Shown here piece after piece: positions 24,948-32,627 of a DNA stretch of 48,638 nucleotides; the first letter of the stretch is position 1; the number at the start of each line of letters is the position of its first letter. The notes under the pieces were generated by a model, which worked only from the letters and a program-made list of their open reading frames with translations, had not been told where the DNA came from and did not search any database. A program made the translations under genes and the position numbers. Source of the DNA: Streptosporangiaceae bacterium (GTDB taxonomy: Bacteria; Actinomycetota; Actinomycetes; Streptosporangiales; Streptosporangiaceae); NCBI GenBank assembly GCA_030041275.1, contig JASHOE010000175.1:1-48638 (forward strand), read 5' to 3'.

Positions 24948-26747
24948 CTACCGCGTGTACAGCGCCCCGATGTCCGCCGCGAAGTCCTTGGCTACCGCGG
25001 CGCGCTTCACCTTCAGCGACGGCGTGAGGTAGTCGTTGTCGGTCGTGAAGTCCATCGGCAGCACCCGGAACTTGCGAATCGACTCAGCCCGGGATACCGC
25101 CTTGTTCGCATCGTCGACGGCCGCCTGCAGCTCGGCGAGCAGGTCGGGATCGTCGGCCAGGTCCGCGGCAGTTGCCTCGGCCGGCTTGCCGTGCTGTGCC
25201 TTCCAGTAGTCCAGCGCGTCGGAGTCCAGCGTGATGAGGCAGGCGATGAACGGCCGGCCGTCTCCGACCACCATGCACTGGCTGATCAGCGGGTGCGCGC
25301 GAAGCCGGTCCTCGAGGACCGCCGGCGCGACGTTCTTGCCGCCCGCCGTGACGATGAGCTCCTTCTTGCGGCCGATGACGCGGAGAAATCCCTCGTCGTC
25401 AAGGGACCCGAGATCACCGGTGTGCAGCCAGCCCTCGCCGTCAATGGTCTCCTTCGTCGCGGCCGGGTTCTGCCAGTAGCCGATCGAGATGATGCCACCG
25501 CGCAGCAACAACTCGCTGTCCTCAGCGATCTTGGCGCTGACGCCGGGCAGCGGCTGGCCGACGGTGCCGATCTTGTTCCGGCTCGGCTTGTTGACGGTCG
25601 CCGCGGCGGACGTCTCCGTCATCCCGTAGCCCTCAAGCACCGTGATGCCCACGCCACGGAAAAAGTGGCCGAGGCGCTCGCCCAGCGGGGCGCCGCCAGA
25701 AACCGCGTACTCGACCCGACCGCCGACCGCGGCCCGCAGCTTGCCATAGACAAGGCGGTCAAAGACGGCGCGCCTTGTCTGCAGCCCCAGGCTCGGCCGG
25801 CCGTTGTCGAGTGCCTGGCTGTAGGCGATCGCCGTGTCGGCTGCCGCCGCGAAGATCTTGCTCTTGGCTGAGCTGGCCGATGCCTGCTGGACCGCCGTGT
25901 TGTAGACCTTCTCGAACACCCGCGGCACCGCAAGCAGGAATGTGGGCCGGAACTCACGCAGACCCTCGGCCAGGGTGCCGATGTTCTCCCAGTGGCCGAG
26001 CACCGCGCCTGCCTCCAGGCAGCCGATCTCCACGATCCGAGCGAACACGTGCGCGAGCGGCATAAAAAGCAGCGTCGAGGCGTCCGGCATCTCGAACACC
26101 TCGGGAAGTGCAGCGTGCACCGCGTTGCGAACCGCGCCGAGCAGGTTGCGGTGCGTCAGCTCGCAGCCCTTAGGCCGGCCCGTCGTTCCTGAGGTGTAGA
26201 TGATCGTCGCCAGATCGCTCGCCCGGCGGCTGACGCGATGCTGGCGCAGCTGGTCGTCGGTGACGTCGGCACCGACAGCCGCGACCTCATCGAGCGCGGC
26301 GATGCGCCAGAGCGGCCCGAGGCTGGGCAGCCGGTCCCGGACGCTCTCGATGGTCTGCACGTGCGAGTCGTCCTCGGCGATGATGGCGCGGGCGCCCGAG
26401 TCGCCGACGATCCACTCGACCTGCTCGGCCGACGACGTCTCATAGACAGGAACCGACACGGCGCCCGCGGCCCAGATCGCGTAGTCGGCCAGCGTCCATT
26501 CGTACCGGGTGTGAGACATCAGGGCGACTCGTTCGCCGGGCTGAATCCCGGCTGCGATCAAGCCCTTGGCTAGCGCAGACACCTGGCCACGGAAGTCTCC
26601 AGCGGTGACATCCAGCCAGCTGCCATCGGCTCCGCGTCGGCGGAGCATGACCTCGTCCGGATCGGCGGCTGCCCGGCTGAACACCACATCGGCCAGTCCG
26701 GCGTCGTCGGGAATCTCGATGAGGGCTGGGATACCGAATTCGAGCAC
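24948..26747 (-). CDS. Long-chain fatty-acid CoA ligase, FadD15-like
   Basis: An AMP-forming acyl-CoA synthetase of 599 residues. Motifs: the P-loop IIYTSGTTGRPKGCELTH, LLFMPLAHVFARI, VLEGYGMTETSAAATVN, the WLHTGDLGSLDDEGFLRVIGRKKELIVTAGGKNVAP hinge region and the C-terminal lysine region DYLTPSLKVKRAAV. The GTG at 26747 is chosen because GGAGGG lies five bases before it; the in-frame extension to 26846 is low complexity. It would activate fatty acids for lipid synthesis or breakdown. Next to the PimB-like gene it matches the fadD15/pimB' neighbourhood of mycobacteria. Confidence 0.92.
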   Translation of the reverse strand: MLEFGIPALIEIPDDAGLADVVFSRAAADPDEVMLRRRGADGSWLDVTAGDFRGQVSALAKGLIAAGIQPGERVALMSHTRYEWTLADYAIWAAGAVSVPVYETSSAEQVEWIVGDSGARAIIAEDDSHVQTIESVRDRLPSLGPLWRIAALDEVAAVGADVTDDQLRQHRVSRRASDLATIIYTSGTTGRPKGCELTHRNLLGAVRNAVHAALPEVFEMPDASTLLFMPLAHVFARIVEIGCLEAGAVLGHWENIGTLAEGLREFRPTFLLAVPRVFEKVYNTAVQQASASSAKSKIFAAAADTAIAYSQALDNGRPSLGLQTRRAVFDRLVYGKLRAAVGGRVEYAVSGGAPLGERLGHFFRGVGITVLEGYGMTETSAAATVNKPSRNKIGTVGQPLPGVSAKIAEDSELLLRGGIISIGYWQNPAATKETIDGEGWLHTGDLGSLDDEGFLRVIGRKKELIVTAGGKNVAPAVLEDRLRAHPLISQCMVVGDGRPFIACLITLDSDALDYWKAQHGKPAEATAADLADDPDLLAELQAAVDDANKAVSRAESIRKFRVLPMDFTTDNDYLTPSLKVKRAAVAKDFAADIGALYTR

Positions 26748-26878
26748 TGACCCTCCAGCTGCCACGTTCCCATACCGCTCTGTTGTCGTGGGCGGACCCC
26801 TGTTGCCTTTGGACGTTACCGCTTCTGGCCAGCCGACGTGCGCCACCGTCCGGGCTAGGCCTTTCTGCCGGACTTGCC

Positions 26879-26884
26879 TACTGT
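26879..26884 (+). promoter_or_regulatory. -10 hexamer TACTGT, leaderless start of the phosphoesterase
   Basis: TACTGT ends six bases before the ATG at 26891 and no Shine-Dalgarno sequence is present. Confidence 0.5.
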
Positions 26885-26890
26885 AGGCAG

Positions 26891-27661
26891 ATGCGGGTGC
26901 ACGTGGTTAGCGATGTCCATGGCCGGAGCGAGGCGTTGCGCCGCGCAGGCGATGGTGCCGACGCGCTGATCTGCCTGGGCGATCTGCTCCTGTTCATCGA
27001 CTATGCCGACCACAGTCAGGGCATCTTTCCCGACCTGTTCGGCGCCGAGCACGCTCGCACGCTCGTCGAGCTGAGGTCGGCCGGACAGTTCGACGCGGCC
27101 CGTGCGCTGTCGGCGAAGCTGTGGGCGCGGCTGGATGGTGACCCCCGGCGGCACATCGAGACGGCCGTCAGCCGGCAGTACGCGGAGCTGTTTGCTGCCA
27201 TGCCCGTGCCGTCCTACCTGACCTATGGGAACGTCGACCTGCCGAGGCTCTGGGCCGAGCACGTCCGGCCCGGTCAGCAGGTCCTTGATGGCCAGCGGAT
27301 CGAGCTCGACGGCTGGACCTTCGGCTTCGTCGGCGGCGGGCTGCGGACCACTTACCGGACCCCGAATGAGCTCGACGACGATGTATTCGCGGCGAAAGTC
27401 GCCGCGGTCGGTGCGGTCGACGTGCTGTGCGCGCACATTCCGCCAGCCGTACCAGAGCTGCTCTACGACACCGTCGCGCAGCGGAAAGAGCGGGGGAGTG
27501 ACGCCTTGCTCGAGCTGGTCAGGGAAACCCAGCCTCGGTACGTGCTGTTCGGTCACGTGCACCAGCCGCTCCAGAGCCGGATCCGGATCGGCGCTACCGA
27601 GTGCATCAACGTCGGCCATTTTCGCGCCAGGGGCAGGCCGTATGTGCTCCAGTGGGGATGA
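26891..27661 (+). CDS. Calcineurin-like metallophosphoesterase
   Basis: A 256-residue metal-dependent phosphoesterase. The five metal-binding blocks are readable: SDVHGR, CLGDLLLF, YGNVD, the His in VLCAHIPP and FGHVHQPL. Substrate is unknown; this fold includes phosphodiesterases for cyclic nucleotides, dinucleotides and nucleic acids. The ATG at 26891 is leaderless. The gene is divergent from the acyl-CoA ligase. Mycobacteria lack an obvious counterpart at this place as far as I recall. Confidence 0.85.
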   Translation: MRVHVVSDVHGRSEALRRAGDGADALICLGDLLLFIDYADHSQGIFPDLFGAEHARTLVELRSAGQFDAARALSAKLWARLDGDPRRHIETAVSRQYAELFAAMPVPSYLTYGNVDLPRLWAEHVRPGQQVLDGQRIELDGWTFGFVGGGLRTTYRTPNELDDDVFAAKVAAVGAVDVLCAHIPPAVPELLYDTVAQRKERGSDALLELVRETQPRYVLFGHVHQPLQSRIRIGATECINVGHFRARGRPYVLQWG

Positions 27662-27724
27662 TGGCCGGGCAGAACCGCAGCGCCACCCCGGTCCGCCAGG
27701 TCTGACGTGCGACTTCGATCGCGG

Positions 27725-27730
27725 TACGCT
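27725..27730 (+). promoter_or_regulatory. -10 hexamer TACGCT, leaderless start of the SRPBCC gene
   Basis: TACGCT ends seven bases before ATG 27738; no Shine-Dalgarno sequence lies between. Confidence 0.5.
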
Positions 27731-27737
27731 CCACCTC

Positions 27738-28190
27738 ATGGCCGACAAGACCTCCTCGAGCATCACGGTGGCGGCCGACCGCGCCGCCGTCATGGGGGTT
27801 ATCGCCGACTTTGGCGCCTATCCCGAGTGGGCGACGGGCGTGCGCTCCGCGGAGGTCGTCGAGGCCGGGCCGGACGGGCGCGCGCAGCGGGTCCGGTTCG
27901 GGCTGGATGCGGGAGTGATCAAGGACAGCTATGTGCTGGCTTATGAGTGGGACGGGGACAACGCGGTCAGCTGGGAGCTGGCCGAGGCAGGCTCGATGGT
28001 GACCGAGATGTCGGGCGCGTACCGGTTGGCGAGCGACGGCGGCGGCACGAACGTCAGCTACGAGCTCGCCGTCGGGACGAGGGTGCCGATGCCGGGCTTG
28101 ATCAGGCGGCGCGCCGAGCGGACGATCATCGATGCGGCCTTGAAAGGCCTGAAGAAGCGCTCGGAATCTGGGCGCGCCGCTGGCCGGTGA
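27738..28190 (+). CDS. SRPBCC (polyketide cyclase/START-like) family protein
   Basis: A 150-residue helix-grip fold protein: SSSITVAADRAAVMGVIADFGAYPEWATGVRSAEVVE is the standard N-terminal strand plus the helix with PEW, and AERTIIDAALKGLKKRSES the C-terminal helix that closes the ligand cavity. Such proteins bind hydrophobic small molecules; ligand unknown. It matches the Rv2185c position relative to fadD15 in mycobacteria. The start is leaderless. Leads into the Cys-motif protein and glucokinase genes on the same strand. Confidence 0.85.
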   Translation: MADKTSSSITVAADRAAVMGVIADFGAYPEWATGVRSAEVVEAGPDGRAQRVRFGLDAGVIKDSYVLAYEWDGDNAVSWELAEAGSMVTEMSGAYRLASDGGGTNVSYELAVGTRVPMPGLIRRRAERTIIDAALKGLKKRSESGRAAGR

Positions 28191-28237
28191 GGCGTGCGGG
28201 ACGCATCTGCGGGAATGAGTCAAGAAGTGGTGGCACT

Positions 28238-29002
28238 ATGAGCGAGCAGTCCGGCCAGCGTGAGCCCGCGGACAAGCCGCCCCGGTCCGGCTCGTCTAGG
28301 GGGGACCGGCGTCGGCCGGGCGATCCAGGCCCGGATCTGGTCGGCGACCTGCAGCGCTGGCTGATCCGCTCCAGCGCGAAGAACATGCGCCGCGAGTTCG
28401 AGGATCAGGTTCGACGAACCATTGGCGGTCAGCGTCAGGACCGCGGCGACGTGTGGGATGTGGCCACCACCGAGATTCCGCCCGACGTCGGAGAGGCACC
28501 GGAATGCCAGTGGTGCCCTATCTGCCGCGCAGCGCGGCGAATGCGCGATTCCGGACCCGGCCTGAGCGGGCCGCTGTCTGGAGCCGGCGAGGCAGCCGCG
28601 ACCATGGTCCACGACGCGATCAGCGCTATCGACTCACTGCTGGCCAGGTCGGGCCGAGGTGGTGCGACAGCTGATGCTCCGGACGCGGGCAGCGCCCGCT
28701 CCGATACCAGTCCGGCCCGCTCCGATGCCAGTCCGGCCGGCCCGGAGCCGACCGAGGCAACGGCCGGTCCCGGGACCGGGGCTGGCCCGGCCGAGCCGTC
28801 GGTCGCCCGGCCCGACTCGCTGGCCGGGGAACACGGCCAGGTCGGCTGGAAGCCCGGTGACCGGCTCGCCACTGCCGGTTCCGCGGCGACTGATCCGTGG
28901 GCCATCGCGACGGACGCGGACGCGGCCGTCGACGGTGTCGAGCCAGGCAGTGCCGAAGATCGGCTGAACGGGCGAGGGCATGGGCCTGGCGATCGGAGTT
29001 GA
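28238..29002 (+). CDS. Actinobacterial protein with CxxCxxC motif, upstream of glucokinase
   Basis: A 254-residue protein, mostly disordered in character. The only ordered-looking part is at about residues 30-130: LVGDLQRWLIRSSAKNMRREFEDQ, then a compact cysteine cluster APECQWCPICRAARRM (C-x2-C-x2-C), then a helix EAAATMVHDAISAIDSLLA. The remainder is Ala/Pro/Ser/Gly-rich with short repeats such as ARSDTSPARSDASPAG. The layout recalls a family found beside glucokinase in streptomycetes, but I give no name with certainty. The cysteines might bind a metal. Its end overlaps the glucokinase start by 23 bases. Confidence 0.65.
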   Translation: MSEQSGQREPADKPPRSGSSRGDRRRPGDPGPDLVGDLQRWLIRSSAKNMRREFEDQVRRTIGGQRQDRGDVWDVATTEIPPDVGEAPECQWCPICRAARRMRDSGPGLSGPLSGAGEAAATMVHDAISAIDSLLARSGRGGATADAPDAGSARSDTSPARSDASPAGPEPTEATAGPGTGAGPAEPSVARPDSLAGEHGQVGWKPGDRLATAGSAATDPWAIATDADAAVDGVEPGSAEDRLNGRGHGPGDRS

Positions 29003-29924
29003 CGTCGGCGGCACCAAGGTCGCTGCTGGTGTGGTCGACGACCGCGGGCGGGTCATCGAGAGGCTGAAGCGCTACACCCCCGCCGCGAGCCCGGACGACA
29101 CGATCGGCGTGATCGCTGGTGCCGTGAGTGAGCTGCTGGGCCGGTACACCGTGGACGCTGTGGGCATCGGCGCCGCGGGGTTTGTGGACCAGACCAGGGC
29201 CAATGTGCTGTTCGCGCCCAACCTCGCCTGGCGCGACGAACCGGTCAAGAAGCTGGTAGAGGAGCACATCGGCCGGCCGGTGGTCGTTGAAAATGACGCG
29301 AACGCTGCCGCCTGGGCAGAGACGAAGCTGGGTGCGGCGCGCGGCCATGAGCACGTGCTGCTCATTACGGTGGGTACCGGCATCGGAGCAGGAATCGTGC
29401 TCGACGGGCGGCTGTACCGCGGGCGGTTCGGATCAGCCGGAGAGCCTGGTCACTACCGCGTCGTGCCCGACGGACGGCTGTGCGGTTGCGGTAACCGGGG
29501 CTGCTGGGAGCAGTACGCGAGCGGCAGCGCGCTGGTCGCCGAGGCCCGAGAGTTCGCCCGGCGCTCGCCGGAGGCGGCTACGCGGCTGCTTCAGCTCGGC
29601 GGCGGTAGCCCCGATGGCATCGACGGGCCCGCGGTCACCGAGGCCGCCCGCGAAGGGGATCCGGGCGCGGTGCGCTGCTTCGAGATCGTGGGCGACTGGC
29701 TCGGCGCGGGCCTGGCTGACCTGTCGGCCATCCTCGATCCCGGCTGCTTCGTCATCGGCGGCGGCGTGTCGGATGCTGGCGAGTTGCTGCTCGGCCCGGC
29801 GCGTGATGCCTACGAGCACGGCCTCACGGGTCGCTCGCATCGCCCTTACGCCGACGTCAGGCTGGCGGAACTGGGCCCCGACGCCGGGCTGATCGGGGCA
29901 GCCGACCTGGCCAGAACCGGCTGA
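28980..29924 (+). CDS. glk: ROK-family glucokinase
   Basis: Phosphorylates glucose with ATP at the entry of glycolysis; 314 residues. ROK features: AIGVDVGGTKVAAGVVDD (phosphate 1), VVVENDANAAAWAE with the catalytic Asp, LITVGTGIGAGIVLDG (adenosine/phosphate 2) and the zinc motif GRLCGCGNRGCWEQYAS. The usual E-I/F-G-H before the zinc site reads EPGH here, keeping the Glu and His. In streptomycetes this enzyme also mediates carbon-catabolite repression. ATG 28980 lies within the preceding gene (23-base overlap), suggesting coupling. Confidence 0.92.
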   Translation: MGLAIGVDVGGTKVAAGVVDDRGRVIERLKRYTPAASPDDTIGVIAGAVSELLGRYTVDAVGIGAAGFVDQTRANVLFAPNLAWRDEPVKKLVEEHIGRPVVVENDANAAAWAETKLGAARGHEHVLLITVGTGIGAGIVLDGRLYRGRFGSAGEPGHYRVVPDGRLCGCGNRGCWEQYASGSALVAEAREFARRSPEAATRLLQLGGGSPDGIDGPAVTEAAREGDPGAVRCFEIVGDWLGAGLADLSAILDPGCFVIGGGVSDAGELLLGPARDAYEHGLTGRSHRPYADVRLAELGPDAGLIGAADLARTG

Positions 29925-30006
29925 GGCATTCGCTGTTCCGCGCCCGCGCGTCAATGGGATCTGCCGCCGCGCCCAGGCGTGCGGCGCGCCCGCGAGTCAA
30001 GGCGCG

Positions 30007-30621
30007 CTACAACACGGCGCCGTCGTCGTCATCGTCGCGCCGCGGGCGATCCCCCAGCTTGACGACCAGCGTCACAAAGCCGCCGATGAATGCCGCAACC
30101 GCGACGAATGCCGCGGTGGCCGAAATGGTCCAGTGCAGGAACACGCTGACGATCAGCAGGTACGCCGGCCCACCGACAACCCCGACCAGCGCCGCCTTGG
30201 AGATGGAATCCAGCTTGGCCGGCGGCGGGAGGGGAGCCGGAAGATAGCGCTCGTCCTCCTCGTCAGGCGGGACATACGAGCGCGGGTCACCCGCCGGCCG
30301 GACGACACGCGTGCGATCGGCGGGGCCGTAGCTGGTGCGCTGTCCGGGCCACGCTGGAGCTCCAGGCAGAGCACTCGGCTGCTCCGGAGAGCTGACGGGA
30401 TCGGCCTGGTTGGGCGGTGCCCCCAGCTCTGGCCCGGCGGCGTCCGCCGCCGCGAGGTTGGCAGCAGCCCTAGCGGCCGCCGAGCCTGGCAGGTCTTCCC
30501 TCGCGGGCCACGGAACCTCGGTCAGCATCGGGTCGGCGGGACGGTCGAAGCGCGCGATGAGGTCGCGCCAGGCAGCCTCATCCCTGCTGATCTCGCCGTC
30601 AGTGTCCCCGGCACCGCTCAT
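30007..30621 (-). CDS. Two-helix membrane protein with Pro-rich cytosolic N-terminus
   Basis: A 204-residue protein. Residues 1-135 are soluble, acidic and Pro/Ala-rich, opening with EISRDEAAWRDLIARFD and ending VPPDEEDERYLPAPLPPPAKLD. Two membrane helices follow (AALVGVVGGPAYLLIVSVFL and TAAFVAVAAFIGGFVTLVV), and a basic-acidic tail RPRRDDDDDGAVL. The ERYLPAPLPPP-to-helix junction resembles a family conserved in actinobacteria; function unknown. It starts six bases after the esterase stop, so the two are one operon. Confidence 0.65.
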   Translation of the reverse strand: MSGAGDTDGEISRDEAAWRDLIARFDRPADPMLTEVPWPAREDLPGSAAARAAANLAAADAAGPELGAPPNQADPVSSPEQPSALPGAPAWPGQRTSYGPADRTRVVRPAGDPRSYVPPDEEDERYLPAPLPPPAKLDSISKAALVGVVGGPAYLLIVSVFLHWTISATAAFVAVAAFIGGFVTLVVKLGDRPRRDDDDDGAVL

Positions 30622-30627
30622 CCGACG

Positions 30628-31428
30628 TCATTCCCCGCCGATCGATTCCCCGCTGGTCTCGCCTGTAGATGCCCGTCCTAGCTCGCTATGTACACGGACG
30701 AACTCAAGACTTCCGGCAAATATTGCCTCTGCATCGTTATCGAGCGTCGCCACGTGATAGCTATCGGCGAGCTCACGGACCTCGAGCTGGCTGGCAGGCA
30801 GCGCACGGGTCAGCAAGCTGAGGCTGGCCGGCCCCACGACATGATCGGTCGTGCTGTGGTAGACGAGCACCGGCTGGGTCACGTCGGCTAGGTGCTGCTG
30901 GGTGGTCCGCCACAGGCCGGGCAGGCTCGCGGCGGCCTTGACTGGCGTCCGGTCATAACCGCCCTCGGTCACACCGGGCTTCTTGATGTCGCTGGCGATG
31001 CCCTTCACGGCGGGCACGACAAGCTTGACCACCGGGACCACCAGGAACAGCAGCTTGGAATCGGGGGCCAGCGACGGATTGACCAGAACCAGGCCGCGGA
31101 CTGCCGCGCCGCGCAACTCTGCCAGCCGAAGCGCCAGGCAGGCACCCATCGACAGGCCCATGACGAAGATCTCGTCGCAACGCGACTGCAGCTCGTCAAA
31201 TGCCCGGTTGACCTCCGCGAACCAGTCCTCCCACCGGGTCCTGGCCATCTCCTGCCAGGTGGTGCCGTGACCAGGTAGCCGGGGCAGTGAGACAGTGAGC
31301 CCTGCGGCTGCGAGAGAGGAGGCCCAGGGCCGCAGCGACTGCGGGCTGCCGGTGAATCCGTGGCAAAGGAGCACCCCGGTCGGGCCGCCGTCGCGGGCGA
31401 ACGCCTCGGCGCCTGGCACTACTGGCAT
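30628..31428 (-). CDS. Alpha/beta-hydrolase, carboxylesterase/monoacylglycerol lipase-like
   Basis: A 266-residue serine hydrolase of the Est30/monoglyceride lipase type. GVLLCHGFTGSPQSLRPWA provides the oxyanion HGFTG, VMGLSMGACLAL the nucleophile Ser93, HSTTDHVVGP the acid and DSYHVATLDND the catalytic His. ATG 31428 is chosen for GGAGGA eight bases upstream. A lipid-ester substrate is likely from the family and from the neighbouring plsC and fadD genes, but not proven. Confidence 0.88.
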   Translation of the reverse strand: MPVVPGAEAFARDGGPTGVLLCHGFTGSPQSLRPWASSLAAAGLTVSLPRLPGHGTTWQEMARTRWEDWFAEVNRAFDELQSRCDEIFVMGLSMGACLALRLAELRGAAVRGLVLVNPSLAPDSKLLFLVVPVVKLVVPAVKGIASDIKKPGVTEGGYDRTPVKAAASLPGLWRTTQQHLADVTQPVLVYHSTTDHVVGPASLSLLTRALPASQLEVRELADSYHVATLDNDAEAIFAGSLEFVRVHSELGRASTGETSGESIGGE

Positions 31429-31753
31429 GTGCGGAATCCTCCGTTGTTCGTGGCTTCTTCTGGCATCGTCGCACGGCCGCCACTGTGACTGCATCGGCTC
31501 ATGGCAGTTAGGGCCAGGCTCGTGTTTCGAGAGCCCTCGCGGCGGGCAGCAACTGCCAGGCCTGGCCGGCCACGCGCGAAGTCGGCGTGGTACGGGGTCG
31601 TGCGCGACTTGCGCGAGATCCTCCCTTAGCGGCAGTCTTTCGATCATGGGGAGTCCGCGCGATACGTGCGGCTGCCGGTCGGCCAGGCGCTGGCCGGCGG
31701 AGCGTCCCGCGGCGCCCCGCACCGAGCCCGTGCTCCGAGCCGAGGTATGACGC
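31429..31753. other. Divergent gap between esterase and plsC, nothing clear
   Basis: This 325-base stretch lies between two divergently transcribed genes and presumably holds both promoters. I see no coding frame with a family signature, no riboswitch motif and no long repeat. Confidence 0.4.
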
Positions 31754-32608
31754 GTGTTCTACTGGGTGGTCAAGGCGATCATCGGGCCGTTCCTGCGGAC
31801 CATCTTCCGGCCATGGGCGGAGGGCATCGAGAACGTCCCGCGCACTGGCCCCGCGATCCTGGCAAGCAACCACCTGTCGTTCTCTGATCACTTCTTCGCC
31901 CCTTTGCCGCTGCCCCGCAAGGTGGTATTCCTCGCCAAATCCGAATATTTCACTGGTCGGGGGATCAAAGGGCTCATGAGTAAAGCCTTCTTCCACGGCG
32001 TCGGTCAGCTCCCGATCGACCGGACCGGCGGCGCTGCCAGTGAGCGGGCGCTGCGAACCGGGTTGCGAGTGCTCGCCGCGGGCGAGTTGCTTGGCATCTA
32101 TCCGGAGGGAACGCGAACGCCCGACGGCCGGCTCTACCGCGGCAAGACGGGCGTGGCGCGGCTCGCTCTCGAAGGCCGGGTTCCCGTCATCCCGACCGCG
32201 ATGATCGGCGGCTTCGAATTCCAGCCGCCTGGCAGGATCGCCCCCAGGCTCAAGATCCGGCCGGGCGTACGATTCGGCAAGCCACTGGACTTCTCCCGCT
32301 ACTACGGCCTAGAGCAAGACCGGATCGTACTGCGGGCGATGACCGACGAGATCATGTACGAGCTCATGAAGCTCTCTGGCCAGGAATACGTCGATGAGTA
32401 CGCCCAGCGGGCCAAGCTTCGGCTTGGCAGCCCGGTGCACCACAACGGCCATGGCCATCCGGCCACCGAGGACGAAGAGGGCGAGGGCGAACATGAGCCC
32501 GCGCCCCGCCCCGACCACGTCGGGGTCGCCGACCCGGAGCCTGCCGCCAGCCACGCGGCCGTGGCCGCCGACCCGACTGACTCGGCCGCGCGCGGCGGTC
32601 CGGCCTGA
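31754..32608 (+). CDS. 1-acyl-sn-glycerol-3-phosphate acyltransferase (PlsC family)
   Basis: Makes phosphatidic acid from lysophosphatidate at the membrane; 284 residues. Motif I NHLSFSDHFF has the catalytic His-x4-Asp, GQLPIDRTGG is motif II, LLGIYPEGTRTPDGRLYRGKTG is motif III and VPVIPTAMIG motif IV. GTG 31754 follows GAGG. The last 65 residues are a disordered acidic tail with His-rich patches (HHNGHGHP). It lies one gene away from where Rv2182c sits in mycobacteria. The stop codon is in the loop of a terminator hairpin. Confidence 0.92.
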   Translation: MFYWVVKAIIGPFLRTIFRPWAEGIENVPRTGPAILASNHLSFSDHFFAPLPLPRKVVFLAKSEYFTGRGIKGLMSKAFFHGVGQLPIDRTGGAASERALRTGLRVLAAGELLGIYPEGTRTPDGRLYRGKTGVARLALEGRVPVIPTAMIGGFEFQPPGRIAPRLKIRPGVRFGKPLDFSRYYGLEQDRIVLRAMTDEIMYELMKLSGQEYVDEYAQRAKLRLGSPVHHNGHGHPATEDEEGEGEHEPAPRPDHVGVADPEPAASHAAVAADPTDSAARGGPA

Positions 32609-32619
32609 CGGCCCGACCG
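32596..32619 (+). terminator. Hairpin with the plsC stop codon in its loop
   Basis: CGGTC-C-GGCC (32596-32605), loop TGAC, GGCC-C-GACCG (32610-32619): nine pairs with one internal C/C mismatch. The loop holds the TGA of plsC. The convergent glpK ends nine bases later. Confidence 0.55.
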
Positions 32620-32627
32620 GCCAGCTG

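Noticed and set aside
29940..30006. GC-rich imperfect hairpins after glucokinase
   Set aside because: Only five-pair stems could be formed, not stronger than expected at this base composition.
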